In this document: positions 21,883 to 33,600 of the stretch, one piece after another
Numbering within the stretch: position 1 is the stretch's first letter
Layout of the letters: each line of letters opens with the position of its first letter
Assembly: GCA_015501605.1 (NCBI GenBank)
Contig: JADNRZ010000003.1
Location: 62,001-126,000 of the forward strand
Source of the DNA: Panaeolus papilionaceus
Taxonomy: Eukaryota > Basidiomycota > Agaricomycetes > Agaricales
DNA: 64,000 nt
Direction: 5' to 3'
Position numbers and translations under genes: made by a program
Notes under the pieces: model-generated
Told to the model about the DNA's origin: nothing
Databases searched by the model: none
The model's input: only the letters and a program-made list of their open reading frames with translations

Positions 21883-22727
21883 CTATGTATCAGCTACAAC
21901 CTTGGCTTTCTTTAACAATTCATCAATTTGACCTGCTATGATCTTTATGTCTTCGTCCCCTGGGTCCTCTTTTCCATCATGAAGCAGCCGATATTCCACC
22001 CATGGGCCATTCACATAACTTGTCCCATAATCTTTGATCACAAACTCAAATGGACGACCCTCTTTGTCCACTGAGTGCAGCCGTCGAGTGATAAGTTTAG
22101 CCAGGTCCCTTTGCATGGCTTTGTTGATAAATTCTGGGTCAAAGTCAACTGCCCCAGGGGCCTCCAGTTCCTCAAGGCAAGTGTACCTAGCCATTCAAAT
22201 TGACGATGTAAGTTAGATCTTAGGTGGGATGTAATACATCGCTTACATTCTTGCATCAACAACACTCATAATCGTAGCCTTATGGGGGTTGCTATCTTTC
22301 AGCTCAAACGATGTCACCAGGTATGAAGCATAACTCCCAGCAATAACCTGCAGGAAGTAACTGTAGCATTTTAATGAAATGTCAATTGAAAGAAATCTTG
22401 CAGGTAGAAGAAGCCAACTCACTCTGACATCCGTGTGGGCTGCATCTCTAGGATACTGTCAATCAATGTCCAGGTCTCTTTCCATTCTGGGGATCCAACA
22501 ATGATGTAGATAGGGGGGGTTGACCTTGTATACACACAGAGCTCATTCCATCGCTGGTATGCAATGTCATAAGGAATTTTTAAGCGTTCATTTTCTGACT
22601 GGAAAGTAGTATTGAAAGTCTTTCGGATTGGGACCCTTGCTTTTTCTGATGCATATCTGTAGTGAAACAGTTTATCAATGAATGTCTGAGCACGACTGTT
22701 CAGTTGTGGGGAATGATTTTTGAACAT
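21883..22727 (-). CDS. uncharacterised fungal protein
   Basis: I do not recognise the family. Three exons join in frame from ATG 22727 (MFKNHSPQLNSRAQTFIDKL) through YFLQVIAGSYASYLVTSFEL and ARMYTCLEELEAPGAVDFDP to the stop at 21883 (KKAKVVADT). About 240 residues, soluble, mixed alpha/beta in character, with no signal peptide or clear catalytic motif. Conserved-looking blocks are RWNELCVY..PPIYIIVGS and FVIKDYGTSYVNGPWVEYRL. Splice sites are canonical and the codon pattern is steady, so the gene is probably real. Confidence 0.6.
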
Positions 22728-23162
22728 ATTGATAGTTTATGATGTAAAGATAGAGAAAGAGTGTTGAGCTGGTCAGTTGGATGTTGGTGGTTGACTGCAA
22801 GTGTTTGAAAGAGAGTGTCTATCAGGAGAGCCATCCTAGACCAAGCACCACCAAGTTTAAATAATGATCAACGGCACCCATCAGAGACTGACCAGCGGCA
22901 AACCGGCTCGCTTGCTACCTGAAGTGAGTACAACCATGATGTGTACCTAATTAAATTTTTCTATACTACATAGTATTCATAGTCGATCGTCCTATTGCGG
23001 TTTCATGTTCAGTGTTCAGTATATTGTTGAGAATTTTGACCATTTTTGCGAAGAAGCACGGGAGGATTCTATTGCTCTGATTCTTGCAGTCACATAGACT
23101 TCATGGAGGGGGTGCTCTAATCGCGGGGTGGGTGAAGTTTAAAAAAATATCTACATATGGAA
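22728..23162. other. intergenic
   Basis: Promoter side of the uncharacterised gene at 21883-22727 and the 3' flank of HDDC2. AT-rich; I see no gene or repeat. Confidence 0.4.
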
Positions 23163-24286
23163 TCATGAATGAGGCTTCGAGTCCTGCCCTTGTTGCATCT
23201 GACTGCGTTCCTCGAGAAGGTCCACACCCCATTGCTTCACTTGTGGATGTTGAAGTTTTGGGATGCTGGAGTCGAAGAATGGCTGTAGTGTCGATGTACC
23301 ATAGTTCCTTTCGTATTCTAGAGCTAATAACCAGTTAATCAGTTCTACATCCATGAGTGCAGAGGTATTACAACCATCTCACCTTGAGAAGCCATCTCGA
23401 ATTTATCCAAATCTTTCACAAAGCGGGCTTCAACTGTTTCGCCTTCTTCGTATTCCTAGAATCCATTTACTTTTTTCAGTTCACGGTTCACAGTTCACAG
23501 TCGCTTCACGAGAGCCCTCACCTTCCACAGTGCTTCGATTCTCAATGCTGCAGGACTATCGTGAAGCATGTCTGTAACAAAGTTCTTCATGGCTGCTTGC
23601 TCTCGCCGATGTTTTTCTTCTTTTGATATGCCCTCTCGGGGCGCAATGTCACCAACTGTGATAGCAAAAGTCTCAGAACAATCAGGAAATTCCAGATAGA
23701 TGGGATGCTCGTCGCTCACCATGCGCCTCTGCTAGATCGTGAACGAGAGACATCATCACACACCTACAGAGGCCAATATGAGCTCGGCGTATACCTGATT
23801 CAAAACGGCGTACTTACTTTGACATGTCCAAAGTTGGGTCATCGGAGAGCATAGACAATACCGCCATACGATACATATGGTCTGATATGCTGTATGAACT
23901 TGAATGGTCGTTACTCAGACACCCGCTTGTTGAAGCTCACCTCTCTGGATTCGGAATCTAGTGAACAGCAATCGCAGGATACCGACAGACACGCGCGCAA
24001 AACGTCAATCACAACAACTATTCATAAGCGATTTTAATATCCTTGCCTTATTATATACCCATCCCGTCCTTTTCTGAGTCTGTTTTTGATTTGATTATAT
24101 GTTTAGGTTTACAAATTGAATGACACTGGGCGGTCAACGTACCTTTAGCCGTTCCAAAATGTGAATAAACGCGAGCCGGTCTTTTGACGCCTCTCCTGTA
24201 GAAACGTAGAGGGGTGGAAAAGGGCGACCGCCGTCTCCGCCATTTGAGCCTTCACCTGCACCGATAGAGCTTGGGTGAGAGTCCAT
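23163..24286 (-). CDS. HD-domain 5'-deoxynucleotidase, HDDC2/YGK1 type
   Basis: A metal-dependent phosphohydrolase that removes phosphate from deoxynucleoside 5'-monophosphates. The ATG at 24286 starts MDSHPSSIGAGEG and the exon ends HILERLK at 24143. A 21-nt microexon (24059-24079) codes TQKRTGW. Then come IPNPES, ISDHMYRMAVLSML (first metal His), SLVHDLAEAH joined to VGDIAPREGIS (the HD motif), EEGETVEARFVKDLDKFEM and ALEYERNYGTSTLQPFFDSS. All HD ligands of the family (H, HD, D) are present. About 230 residues in at least seven exons. Automated calling would miss the microexon and start at an internal Met. The Gly/Asp-rich N-terminus is not typical of the family. Confidence 0.9.
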
Positions 24287-24606
24287 GTCGTTGAAACAAA
24301 TAGGAGAGTAAGAAGCGAGAATGTTCACTGACGTCTAAATTGATCGCATTTCATCTTATCTTATCTATTATGGCGTCATGCCCTGGACCTTTTACTTTCT
24401 ATAGTGACAAAATATAGGCTACTTCGTCTAACCCGAAGGCTATAGATGGGTAGGTGAAGTTTGAACGGTAAGAATAGGGATGGCAAGGGCGTGCAGTGCA
24501 TATTTTTTTCTCGGAAACGATAGAATTAGCTAGTACTATATGTGATATTATCCGCACACCTCCATTCTCGTCTGCGGTTGGGAAAGCTAGGTCCACAAAC
24601 CAAAGT
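24287..24606. other. intergenic between HDDC2-type and RING-CH genes
   Basis: A short spacer between two minus-strand genes. It includes the 3' untranslated region of the RING-CH gene and the promoter of the nucleotidase gene. No other element is seen. Confidence 0.4.
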
Positions 24607-26627
24607 TTAACCGCTATGTCTCCTTCTGGGTGAAGGGTCTGTAGTGCCGACCTCGTTGAAGTACTCTGGCAGCAAGTCAAGCTCTCTGATGTCAACCCCA
24701 CGGAAATCGCGATCTTTCACGCGTCGCGACTCCAGCTCCCGCTTCGCTAGATAAAGGTGCAAGAGGTGCAAGCAGTCTTTGGCCTAAAAAAAGAATCGAG
24801 GATGGTCATCAAAGGCGCAAGACTGGGTTGTAAACATACCACAATGAACAGCCCAAATCCGACCCCGTTCCTCCACCAGACAGGGTCAGCATCAATCCAT
24901 GTTCGTGTACCACCCATGAAAGCTGCCATTACAATGCGAACAGCCAAACGCGTCTGTTGGAAAGGGTTCAGATGGCTCCAAGGGCCTCTCCCTGAATCAC
25001 CACCAGAAGGCGACAGGCCAGCAATAGCACGCAAGTCATTGAGATTCCAGGGCCACTGACCAGGCTCGAGTCCTCCTTCTGCTAAAGCAGCTGCGAAACT
25101 AGGCTTCTTTCCACCGCCTCTAATCCCCAAAAACGCCCTCAAGAATCCCATTTTGGGATGCGCCATAGAAAGCTTGTATAAGGCCCTTCCCATCAAGCTG
25201 GCGATAAGAGGGATGGCCAGTGCCCCTCCAACTCTCCTTCCTAGGGACGACGCATTGATTTCAATGAGTTGCTCAGCAGCCGCGACAGCTGCAACGTTGG
25301 GATCTTGATTAGGATTCGGAGCTGCGTTGGGGTCGTCTGGGTTCGCATTGGCATCCGCGTTGACGTTACCTACTTCTCGCATGTCTCCATTATCTGCACC
25401 ATCCACGCCGTCTTCAGCACCTTCGTCGTTTGGTTCGCCACCTTGCCCATCCTCAACGTTTGCTCGTATTCTTATCACCAAAGGTCCTTCGTCGAACCGC
25501 AGGCCTGCCCTTCTTGTCCTTCTGGGAACTGGCATTGGAACTCCCATCACTCTCTTGTAAAGTCGTCCAAACCAAACACGATAAAAGGAACGGACGATAG
25601 GCACGGCAAAGAGACCGAAGAGGATAGGCGGAGGTGGCCACCATTGAGCGCCCATACGCACTCCTGATAGAACGCCATTTGAAGGTGGCGTTGGTGTAGA
25701 AGTTGACGACAGAGATAGCGATGATGTTATTGATGCAGCTAGTCTGGATGCATTCTCGGGTTTCGACCAGTACTGAATGAGGTTTTTGGCCTTTTCTCGC
25801 TCGGAGTGTGGGGTAGTGGCTGGCCAGATGAGGAGTAGGGGGATGATGAAAGAAGTTGAAGAACTTTGAAATCGAGAAAGGACGAGGGATATAGGGAGAA
25901 GAGGCAGGTGGATGTATGCTGACCAAGGCCAGTTGATAGGGTCATCTGTCAGGATAAGGTCGAACATCCTTTATCAAAATGTAAACCCATGATCAAAGAG
26001 AACTTGACAGAGGAAGGCAAAACTTACTCTTTGCCTATAAACTTTTCTACTGCCCATGCTCCGTAAGCTGTTAAACAGACATATACGCCTTGTCAAGTAG
26101 AACGTTAAGTCTTTGAGTGCGCAAGGGGAATTAAGATATAAGCTCACTTGTGCCAATGATACCAAACGCAGTCGCTGCGCCGAATACAGTGAAGTACCGA
26201 CCCAACCGCTGAAGCAATTTGTTTCCATTGCCCAAAATCTTCAAGATGACAGGTTCCTTGCTCTCCAATTCGTACTGGGTCCCGCACTGTGGACACTTCA
26301 ACGCATTAGGTGCACGCGACGCAGTTCCTTGCGACGATTGGATCCATTTGAGCAGACAGTCCTCATGAGCAATCAAAGTGCAGTTGCAAGGATGTGTCCA
26401 CGCCCTCGGTGGGTCATTATTTTGCTCTCCTTCTGTGTTCAAAAGGGACGCCTTTCAGCATTTGCGCTCGCTGCCTCATGTCAAGCATGACTCACCTAGG
26501 TCAGCACGCTCCTCTTCTCTGCAAATATAACATAGCTTGACCTATAATACAATGAGTACGGTGATGTTCAAGACACTATATCATGACATACCCGCAGATC
26601 CCGTGTTGTTGGAACTCGAGTGGCCAT
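24607..26627 (-). CDS. multi-pass RING-CH (MARCH-type) E3 ubiquitin ligase
   Basis: A membrane ubiquitin ligase. The ATG at 26627 codes MATRVPTTRDLR, then by splicing VKLCYICREEERADL, then WTHPCNCTLIAHEDCLLKW and KCPQCGTQYEL. The order C-x2-C, C-x-C, H-x2-C, C-x2-C is the C4HC3 RING-CH. Hydrophobic segments follow (FTVFGAATAFGIIGT, YIHLPLLPISLVLSRF, ILFGLFAVPIVRSFY, ALAIPLIASLMGR, GVGFGLFIV) with an Asp/Asn/Ala-rich loop between. The frame open to 24747 reads through an intron. Splicing GTATGT...TTTTTTTAG instead gives a last exon starting AKDCLHLLHLYLAKRELESR and a stop at 24607, which I prefer. The RING-at-N-terminus multi-span plan recalls ER or vacuolar MARCH/Doa10-like ligases; the substrate is unknown. 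Confidence 0.88.
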
Positions 26628-26831
26628 GGATTCCTGAGCGTCTTCCCTGTATCTACAATGTTTCTGTCGATCTGAATAAGCTTTTCTGAACATGATATGA
26701 ATATTCCCTTTGCTCTCACCTAGCTTTACAACCAACACCTATTTTCACAACCTCCTTCCGGTATCTGAACACCAGAACCTACAGTTTGCGACGGTTGCAA
26801 ATGGGAGTATGAGGTCTAATATGTAACAGTT

Positions 26832-26883
26832 ACACCGGGCAGCTATCCCGGTGTCGCGGCGGTGCTTGACGTCAAGGCACGTG
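26832..26883. promoter_or_regulatory. inverted repeat, CRE-type and E-box motifs upstream of the RING-CH gene
   Basis: An 8-bp perfect inverted repeat ACACCGGG/CCCGGTGT (26832-26854, 7-nt loop) is followed by TGACGTCA (26867-26874), the bZIP/CRE palindrome, and CACGTG (26878-26883), the bHLH E-box. All lie about 205-255 bases upstream of the RING-CH ATG. Three symmetric factor-type sites in 52 bases suggest a regulated promoter. Binding itself is not shown. Confidence 0.4.
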
Positions 26884-27745
26884 TTTTGTAATGACTTCGT
26901 CCCTGGAAATAAACAAAACCAACGAGATGCTTCGCGGCCGGTGTCTCAACCTAGTCCTCCTCTGTACTCCAATCACGGCCACACTTCACTTATATCTGAT
27001 TCTTGCTCTCTGAATGAATAGATCTCATTAAACTGGATTTTTTGGAGACATTGGAACTCGATATTTTATTGCATTCGAAGGGGAAATCCAGATGCATCAT
27101 TTCAGGATGCTAGCTATCAACAAAAGATCCAGTAAGAACGGATTTTAAACACAGCACTTTTCTTTCTAGCTGTATGACCAGCTTTCTGGTACGGTCCTTT
27201 CACATCATTTATAAACAAGGAAATGCTTACGAATCTTCTAGGGATATTTAGATTCTGCTCAACCATGAGACATGAGACGAACCTGCTTTCTGTGTGAACA
27301 GACCTGGTCTGCAGTCGTTTGAATCAAGTGTGAATGAATCCCTGATGGAAGCTTTGACCAGCTGATTTTACCCCGTTGTTCCAAAATAATCCCATTTTTT
27401 GCTGATTTTCCCGTGTAGACTCAGGCTATCCTATCGCCGAGGTATCATAAGTAAGTATCAGCCATGATGTCAGCTCATAAACTTGATATCTTCTGCCCGA
27501 TTTCTTTCCATTCACATATCTCTTACTACCTTCCCCATTCCCCCATTTTCGTGGTCGTGGACCTCCGAGGCAGTCGTCACAAGGGAACATCCTCTGACAA
27601 TTTTTTTCCTAACCAAGCAGTTTGTTTCGATTTTAGCAGGTGAGGACAAACCCATGCGACAGCAAGACAGATTTTCAAGGAGTCATGGGAATTCGGAGGA
27701 GCGTCTTTTGCGATGTCAAACCATTAAATGAGATGAATGGGCGGT

Positions 27746-28042
27746 TTATTCGACAACAATTGAACGTGGGACTGCTTTGATGAATGACCTCGCAAGTCTT
27801 CCCAGAAAGGCCAAGTCTAACGTTTGGCGAATGAGTATAACCTCACCAGGAATCTGCCTGCGCCGTTCTCCCCGGTGGGCGGTTTGCGAATTCGGGTTCA
27901 CAATCCCTCGAACCTGACGATATCTCATGACACCTAACACACACTGACAGACTAAGCCGTCAGCGCAACATGAAGCGTCAGACGCCACAAAATGTATTTT
28001 TTCCCCTCTCCTGACCTGGTTTACGATTGTCTTTGAAGCCAT
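27746..28042 (-). CDS. small hypothetical ORF, doubtful
   Basis: An intact 98-codon frame from a true ATG (MASKTIVNQVRRGEKIHFV) to a stop. It is basic with a CC..C.C cluster in the middle. I see no family motif, splice extension or promoter. It may be chance. Confidence 0.15.
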   Translation of the reverse strand: MASKTIVNQVRRGEKIHFVASDASCCADGLVCQCVLGVMRYRQVRGIVNPNSQTAHRGERRRQIPGEVILIRQTLDLAFLGRLARSFIKAVPRSIVVE

Positions 28043-28341
28043 ACCAATTCGGTCCCATCAGGCGTCTCGCAAAATTAGTTTGGGTCACATTGTGCGCGTT
28101 TCAAGCCAATGACCCACGATTCACATCCATCAATTCACCGCCTTCACCCTCCATCAAGACACAACAGCCCTGATCCCGAAAAACAATTATATATATCGCA
28201 GACGTTTCATGATCTCGAGTTTTCCTCTCCCCGATTTTCCCCTGTTGTTTTCTCAAAGGACACCGTCTGCTAAGACGCTGGTAAGTTTACGACACCACCA
28301 ATGCAGAATGTTTACTGAATTATGTACAGTCCAGATTCATT

Positions 28342-29356
28342 ATGCGTCCAGTTGGATGTATTCTCGTAGCTTCATTGCTGTCGTGGGGGGTTGTTGCGCA
28401 GGAGCCGGGCAACTCGAAGTGTTGGGTTTCGTGCCAGAAATTCCTGGCTTCAGATTGCCAAAAGTATGCCGTCCATTATTTTCCTCGATAAGCCCAGGCA
28501 TCTAAGTGCACATTGCTCTCAGTTCCTCCAAGTGGACCGATAAGCGATGCATCTGCACGGAACCAATCCGCCAATGTGTGCAAACGGCATGTTCAGACAA
28601 CCAAAACGTCCTAGGTCCATATTCTAAAAGCTGTCCCAACAACCGTAAGTTAGTCCACTCATTAGTACGAGCACACATTCCTAATGAATTCTGGGTTTGA
28701 AAAGCAACAAGGCCCGACCCCTCGTCTATGTTGTCCACTTTTACCACCCGTCCGTCTAGCACATCTGTGCCTCCCACATCGAGCGTCAATGATCCTGTAT
28801 CACCACCTCTACCTGCTAACTCTTCCCCCGTTTTTTCTTCTTCGTTGACATCACCCTCGTCGTCAACGTCAGTGTCAATTCTGACCACAACAGATTCTGA
28901 TGGTATCCCTCGCACTAGCTTGAACAGTTTGACAACTATAGTCGCGGTGGTATCTGGCACGTCCTCAGCAACCACAGTCCTGCTCACTTTACCTAGCGAT
29001 GTCTCTTCTTCAGCTCCCATCGATGCTCCGGCACCTAGTAACCCAACCAATAATCTGTCTGCAGACACCGAGAAACAAAATAAGAGCAATGCTGGCGCTA
29101 TAGCGGGTGGTATCATTGGAGGTCTAGCAGCACTAGCCATTTTGATGGGCTTCGTACACTGGGCAAGGCGAGGGGATTCTTCTGGATATGAAAGAGATTT
29201 TGACGAGAAAGTGGAAGGTGCGGAGCATTCTCATCTGATCGTTTGATATCTCATTCAACTCCCTTTTTAGAGCCCCCTCTGGTGCAAGAACAGGCTGAGC
29301 CTCCACCACCCCCAACTCAAAGACAGTCGATATCATCTGACATTTCTTATGTTTGA
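28342..29356 (+). CDS. CFEM-type, Ser/Thr-rich single-pass surface protein
   Basis: A cell-surface protein. The ATG at 28342 gives a signal peptide (MRPVGCILVASLLSWGVVAQ). Exons 28342-28463, 28523-28644, 28705-29217 and 29271-29356 sum to 843 nt, 280 residues, with no stop. The cysteine-rich module is C-x3-C-x7-C-x10-C-x-C-x6-C-x4-C-x12-C: eight cysteines including TDKRCIC, the D..CxC core of CFEM domains. A long Ser/Thr/Pro stalk follows, then AGAIAGGIIGGLAALAILMG as the transmembrane helix and a short basic-then-acidic tail ending SISSDISYV. CFEM proteins bind haem or act as wall sensors or receptors; here the cytosolic tail favours a sensor-like role. The first and last introns need the donors at 28464 and 29218; a reading without the last one stops early at SHLIV. 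Confidence 0.75.
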
Positions 29357-30649
29357 TCAAAACTTGTGAATCTTCGACCGTACGAATACTTTTACTACAG
29401 CTATAAATCGTAGTATCAGCGTATCCCCCGCTCTATGAGCACATGCACTATAGAGATGCCCATCACCGCGAAACATGATATTGGCGATGTGCTGAACGAC
29501 AGTGGGTCGTGTCCAGTCAAGCGAGAGAGCTTGCCTGCCATCCAAAATTTATTTTTATAAATTATATATTCTTCATTCCTGCTTATGCAGTGTAACTATG
29601 CTGGTATTCCTTGTATGTGCAATTAGGTTCAATCGAAGGTCTGCAGTGACCTGTAGCTACTTTTAATCGTCCATATATAATTCAAACCGATTGATGGCCG
29701 TTACCAGTAGCAAGAAATGGGGAACTTGAACATCGACGACAAACAAGCACATACAATCAACAGGTCTCCAATGTCCAAGTTGATACATCCTCGAACCTCT
29801 TGGTTGACGTTCACATTTGAATTCAAACTTGGTTTTGTTCTCATATCCATCCATCCAAGACGATAACATGACCCATACCTATAACGAACTTATGCACACA
29901 TGCGCATCCACAGTTGCCATCTGATTCGTTGGCTGAGCAACTTGTTTCGATTTAGGGAGTTCGAGCAGTCAAAAGCACAACACCGCCCCTCACTTATTCA
30001 GTTTTGGCATAAGAAGTCTCAGGTTATTCATATACAGTGAGTTACCTTTTACCCTGATATATGTCTTTTAAATGACTCCTTATGTTAGGAACGTGTTGTA
30101 TGGAAAATTCTTGCCATTCGGGAGAGTAAAAGCTGCGATGAAGGGCGCTTCATGGGGCGAGCGTTTCTGTTGGACAGCTGCTTCACACGCGGAGCTTCGT
30201 TTTGAAGAGTTATCTTTATTTGACTTGGGGTAATTTTCGCATACCAAAGCAAGAAGCTAGACACCAAAAGTGCAGAATTGGTTCAGGTTATGTCAGATTG
30301 AGTGAAGAGCCAGCACGATTGACCAGGCTAATCCAGTCAATTGCTCTGGGGTATCCATACTTATTGCGAGCGGTCTTGCTTAAATCGGTGGGTTCCGCGT
30401 AACCGCCACCAACTCATCTGTATTTAGGTAGGACATCGGCTGCAATAGTAGACCCAACAGTTAATTGTGTCTTTCAGCGTATCTCGTTACCTCGTTCTTC
30501 CACGTTCTTGTTATCGATTTCTACTTTACCGGATCTGACTTAATTGACGTCTGATTGCCTTCAGTATTTATAGGTCCTGTATCCGCTGCGATCTGACAGA
30601 CAGCTCGGCTCCATACCCCACATCCATCTGCAGACGACGTTTCGCTTCT
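29357..30649. other. intergenic before the EF-hand/ZZ pair
   Basis: About 1.3 kb. Several frames of 60-70 codons exist on both strands, none with support. No repeat or RNA gene is recognised. Confidence 0.4.
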
Positions 30650-33600
30650 ATGGCTAACACCTACGAGAGCGCTGTGGGCAATCTAGCCGCCTTTTCTACA
30701 AAGACACGCGAGGAGTACAAGGAATGGGAGAAGCGCCATGCCGAGATGGTCAACGCTCCTCCAACGGACGGCAAGCAATATCTCAATCACGCACTGAACC
30801 TAATTCGACTCTTTGAAGGTTTGGGTGAATTACATCCCATCGCAAAGGGTGAGTGACTTATCGATGTGGACTACTTCTTACTCTAACATTGTATCCCAGC
30901 TGTCGTTATCACCTTCAAGTCTGTAGTACTTTTCGAGAAAGACCGAAAAGAGAACAATGCTCGTGTGCAAAGTGTGCTTCTGGCACAAACAGACATGATG
31001 AACGTCTTCATTGAGTAAGTTGTGATTAGCATTTGATGGGCGGTGGCAGGGTGGAGATTGCGACAACTATACTGACCCATATCGTTATCAGGCTGGAACG
31101 ACTGCGGCGCCTTGCTGACGGGGACGACGAAATACCTGATGTCGACACCGATGCTCTCGCAGACCTTGGACGAAGGATAGAGAGGGACATTAAGGATTGT
31201 GGGAACAGTTTTGATACCTACTATAGCGAGAGGAAGCTTGGTACGCTGCTTTATTCCCCTCCTAGAAACGTTTAACTGATTGGGCGCCTGTAGTCAAATT
31301 TTTGAAATCCGACGAGTGGAAGCAGCGCATGAACGGTTACATCCAGACTTTCACCGAGCACAAGATCCATGTCCAAACCCTACTAGCCTTCCAAACCCAA
31401 AGAGGGATACATGATATCAACACGAAACTTGAACAGCTCCTCAACGTGCTCTTCAATCCCGCCGATGATGAACAAAAGATTGTCACCGTCGTGTCCAGTC
31501 TGGGTCATCCTCGAATTTGGTTGAGAGATGACGCGCGTATTGAGAGACTCCTTACGCTCACCAACGATACGACGTTCAACCGACCAACGCTGTCTGCACA
31601 AGGCGACCCCACAACCTCTGGCGAAAACGAAGGACGCAAACAGACGATCATTCAGGAAGTCCGAGAAGAATTGACGACTCCTCTTGAGGATTTGTGTCTT
31701 CGCAATCTCCCTTACTTCGAGCAAAAGCTCGATTTCCATACTGAGCAGCTGAAGGAAGCTATTTCTGCGTCCGCTCAGACAGTGATCAGGGCACTTCAAG
31801 GACCTTATGATCGCCTCAACCACGAAGTACGTGCCAATTCCACGGCAACTTTGTATGAGATGTAGTCGAATGCTGATCCCCCACCCGTCCCCTTAGGATC
31901 TTCGGGAACTCTGGAAAGAGATGAACTGGATCTTCTGCATTGACAATCGACAATTCCTTTTTGCGCTTCAAGAGTATTACTTGGACCGTTACATGAAGTA
32001 CCAAAGGAATGGACCAAACGGAGCAGAGGGCAACGAAGTTATCCTGGCAGCAGATGCCGAAAATCGGGACCAGAGTCGTGCTCAGCATCCAGATGCATGG
32101 ACGCTTTTCTACTTAGGGCGGTACACTGATCGTATCCTCAATTCTATCGACAAGGACAATTCAGGATATATCCGCATCAGCGAGGCCAACGATTTCACCG
32201 CGACCATGCCCGCTTCATGGTCTTTACCCCAGTGGTGCACGTATCATGCTATCGGTACGCTTCTTAATTTCATTAACGCAGTTGTTGACAAACCCCTTAT
32301 GCAATATTCCCCCCCAGGTTGGCTGTACGAGGATCGGATTTATCAACAACGTATCAGGAAGCTCCTTATCAAGTTGTGCGAAACACAAGTCAATGGTGAG
32401 TCCACCGCGCGCCCCTATCCATACCTCACATTGATGACCTATCTCCTAAATAGCTCTCCCTCTGAACCGCAAATTCATGACGCGGATTCTTGACTACCTG
32501 ACTTCGTCTTATTTCTTGCTTTCAAACCGCCCATCAGGAGTGGGGCAAAACCCTCCTCGTGAGCTGGTGGAGCTTGTCAAGACGAAAGTGCTAGAGCAAG
32601 ATCAACGCTACAGAAAGGCACTGGGGTACTTCAAGAAACTAGGAATTAATGCCAGCAGCATTGCATTGGTATTCCGTGATAAGGACGTCGAGACGGTATG
32701 TGCAACTCCTTCCTACCACGCGTGCCTTCAATTAATCATGCAATTTGTAGTATATTCTATTACTCATTACCCTCCTTCTTGAGGAGTATTTGCAGATCTT
32801 TGAGGTATGCTCATCCGAGATCCTGGATGCCCGAGAATTCCTTCGTATTTTGGAGACCACCGACGTCGTTATGGAACTCGTTCACTCTCGAATTATCTCC
32901 TTAGAAGGTGCCATATTTCTTGATTCCCCCAATTGTTTCCCTAACGTCAAACCCTCAGCTGAGTTGAGACCTAGTGGCGATTCAACCTTCCAAAGTCAGT
33001 TGTGAATACATGCAGCTATGCTATCTACTCACACAGTTCCTCGACAGACGCCTTAGCTGGCTTCCGGGGAGGGATGTTTGCCGCTTACTACCAGAACATA
33101 TTTGTTGACGGAGGAAAGGTATCTGAGTTCCTATTGCTCCTCAGCGTATCAACACATCTTCAAGATGAGAGCCTTTTGGATGGCATCCCTACAGAGGCGC
33201 TTCATGGCCAAGGACCTCCCGTTTTACACTACACCACCTGGTCAGATCATGTGAAGAATTCACAAGGGGAAGTCAACATTGATGACGAGATACCGACCTG
33301 CTGGGACGATAAAGAGGATAACACCACCCACCCTGAGTGGATTCGTGAGCCGTTGCCCTTCCCGCATTTTGGGTTCGTCAAATTCTTCATTCTCAATACC
33401 CCGTTATCTTATACGGTTGCTCGCAGGCTCGTATCATGCGACGATTGCGGTCGCTGTCCAGTTGCTGAGATGCACAATTTTACCTGCGTTGAATGCTTCA
33501 GTGAGTAATCCAGCACTGTGTCACCACCAGCAGCTAACTCCCGAGTAGACACTGACTTTTGTTCCCCTTGCTGGCATTCGGGGCAAACTAAGACGCAGGG

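Larger units (their letters stand above)
26628..28341. other. 1.7-kb intergenic region
   Basis: Between the divergent RING-CH and CFEM genes. I see promoter-like motifs (listed separately), a 98-codon minus-strand frame at 27746-28042 of doubtful status, and a TATA-like run at 28187-28197, about 145 bases before the CFEM ATG. Confidence 0.4.

Noticed and set aside
28502..29140. 212-codon minus-strand frame over the CFEM gene
   Set aside because: Antisense shadow of the Ser/Thr-rich stalk. The plus strand has signal peptide, eight ordered cysteines and a helix.
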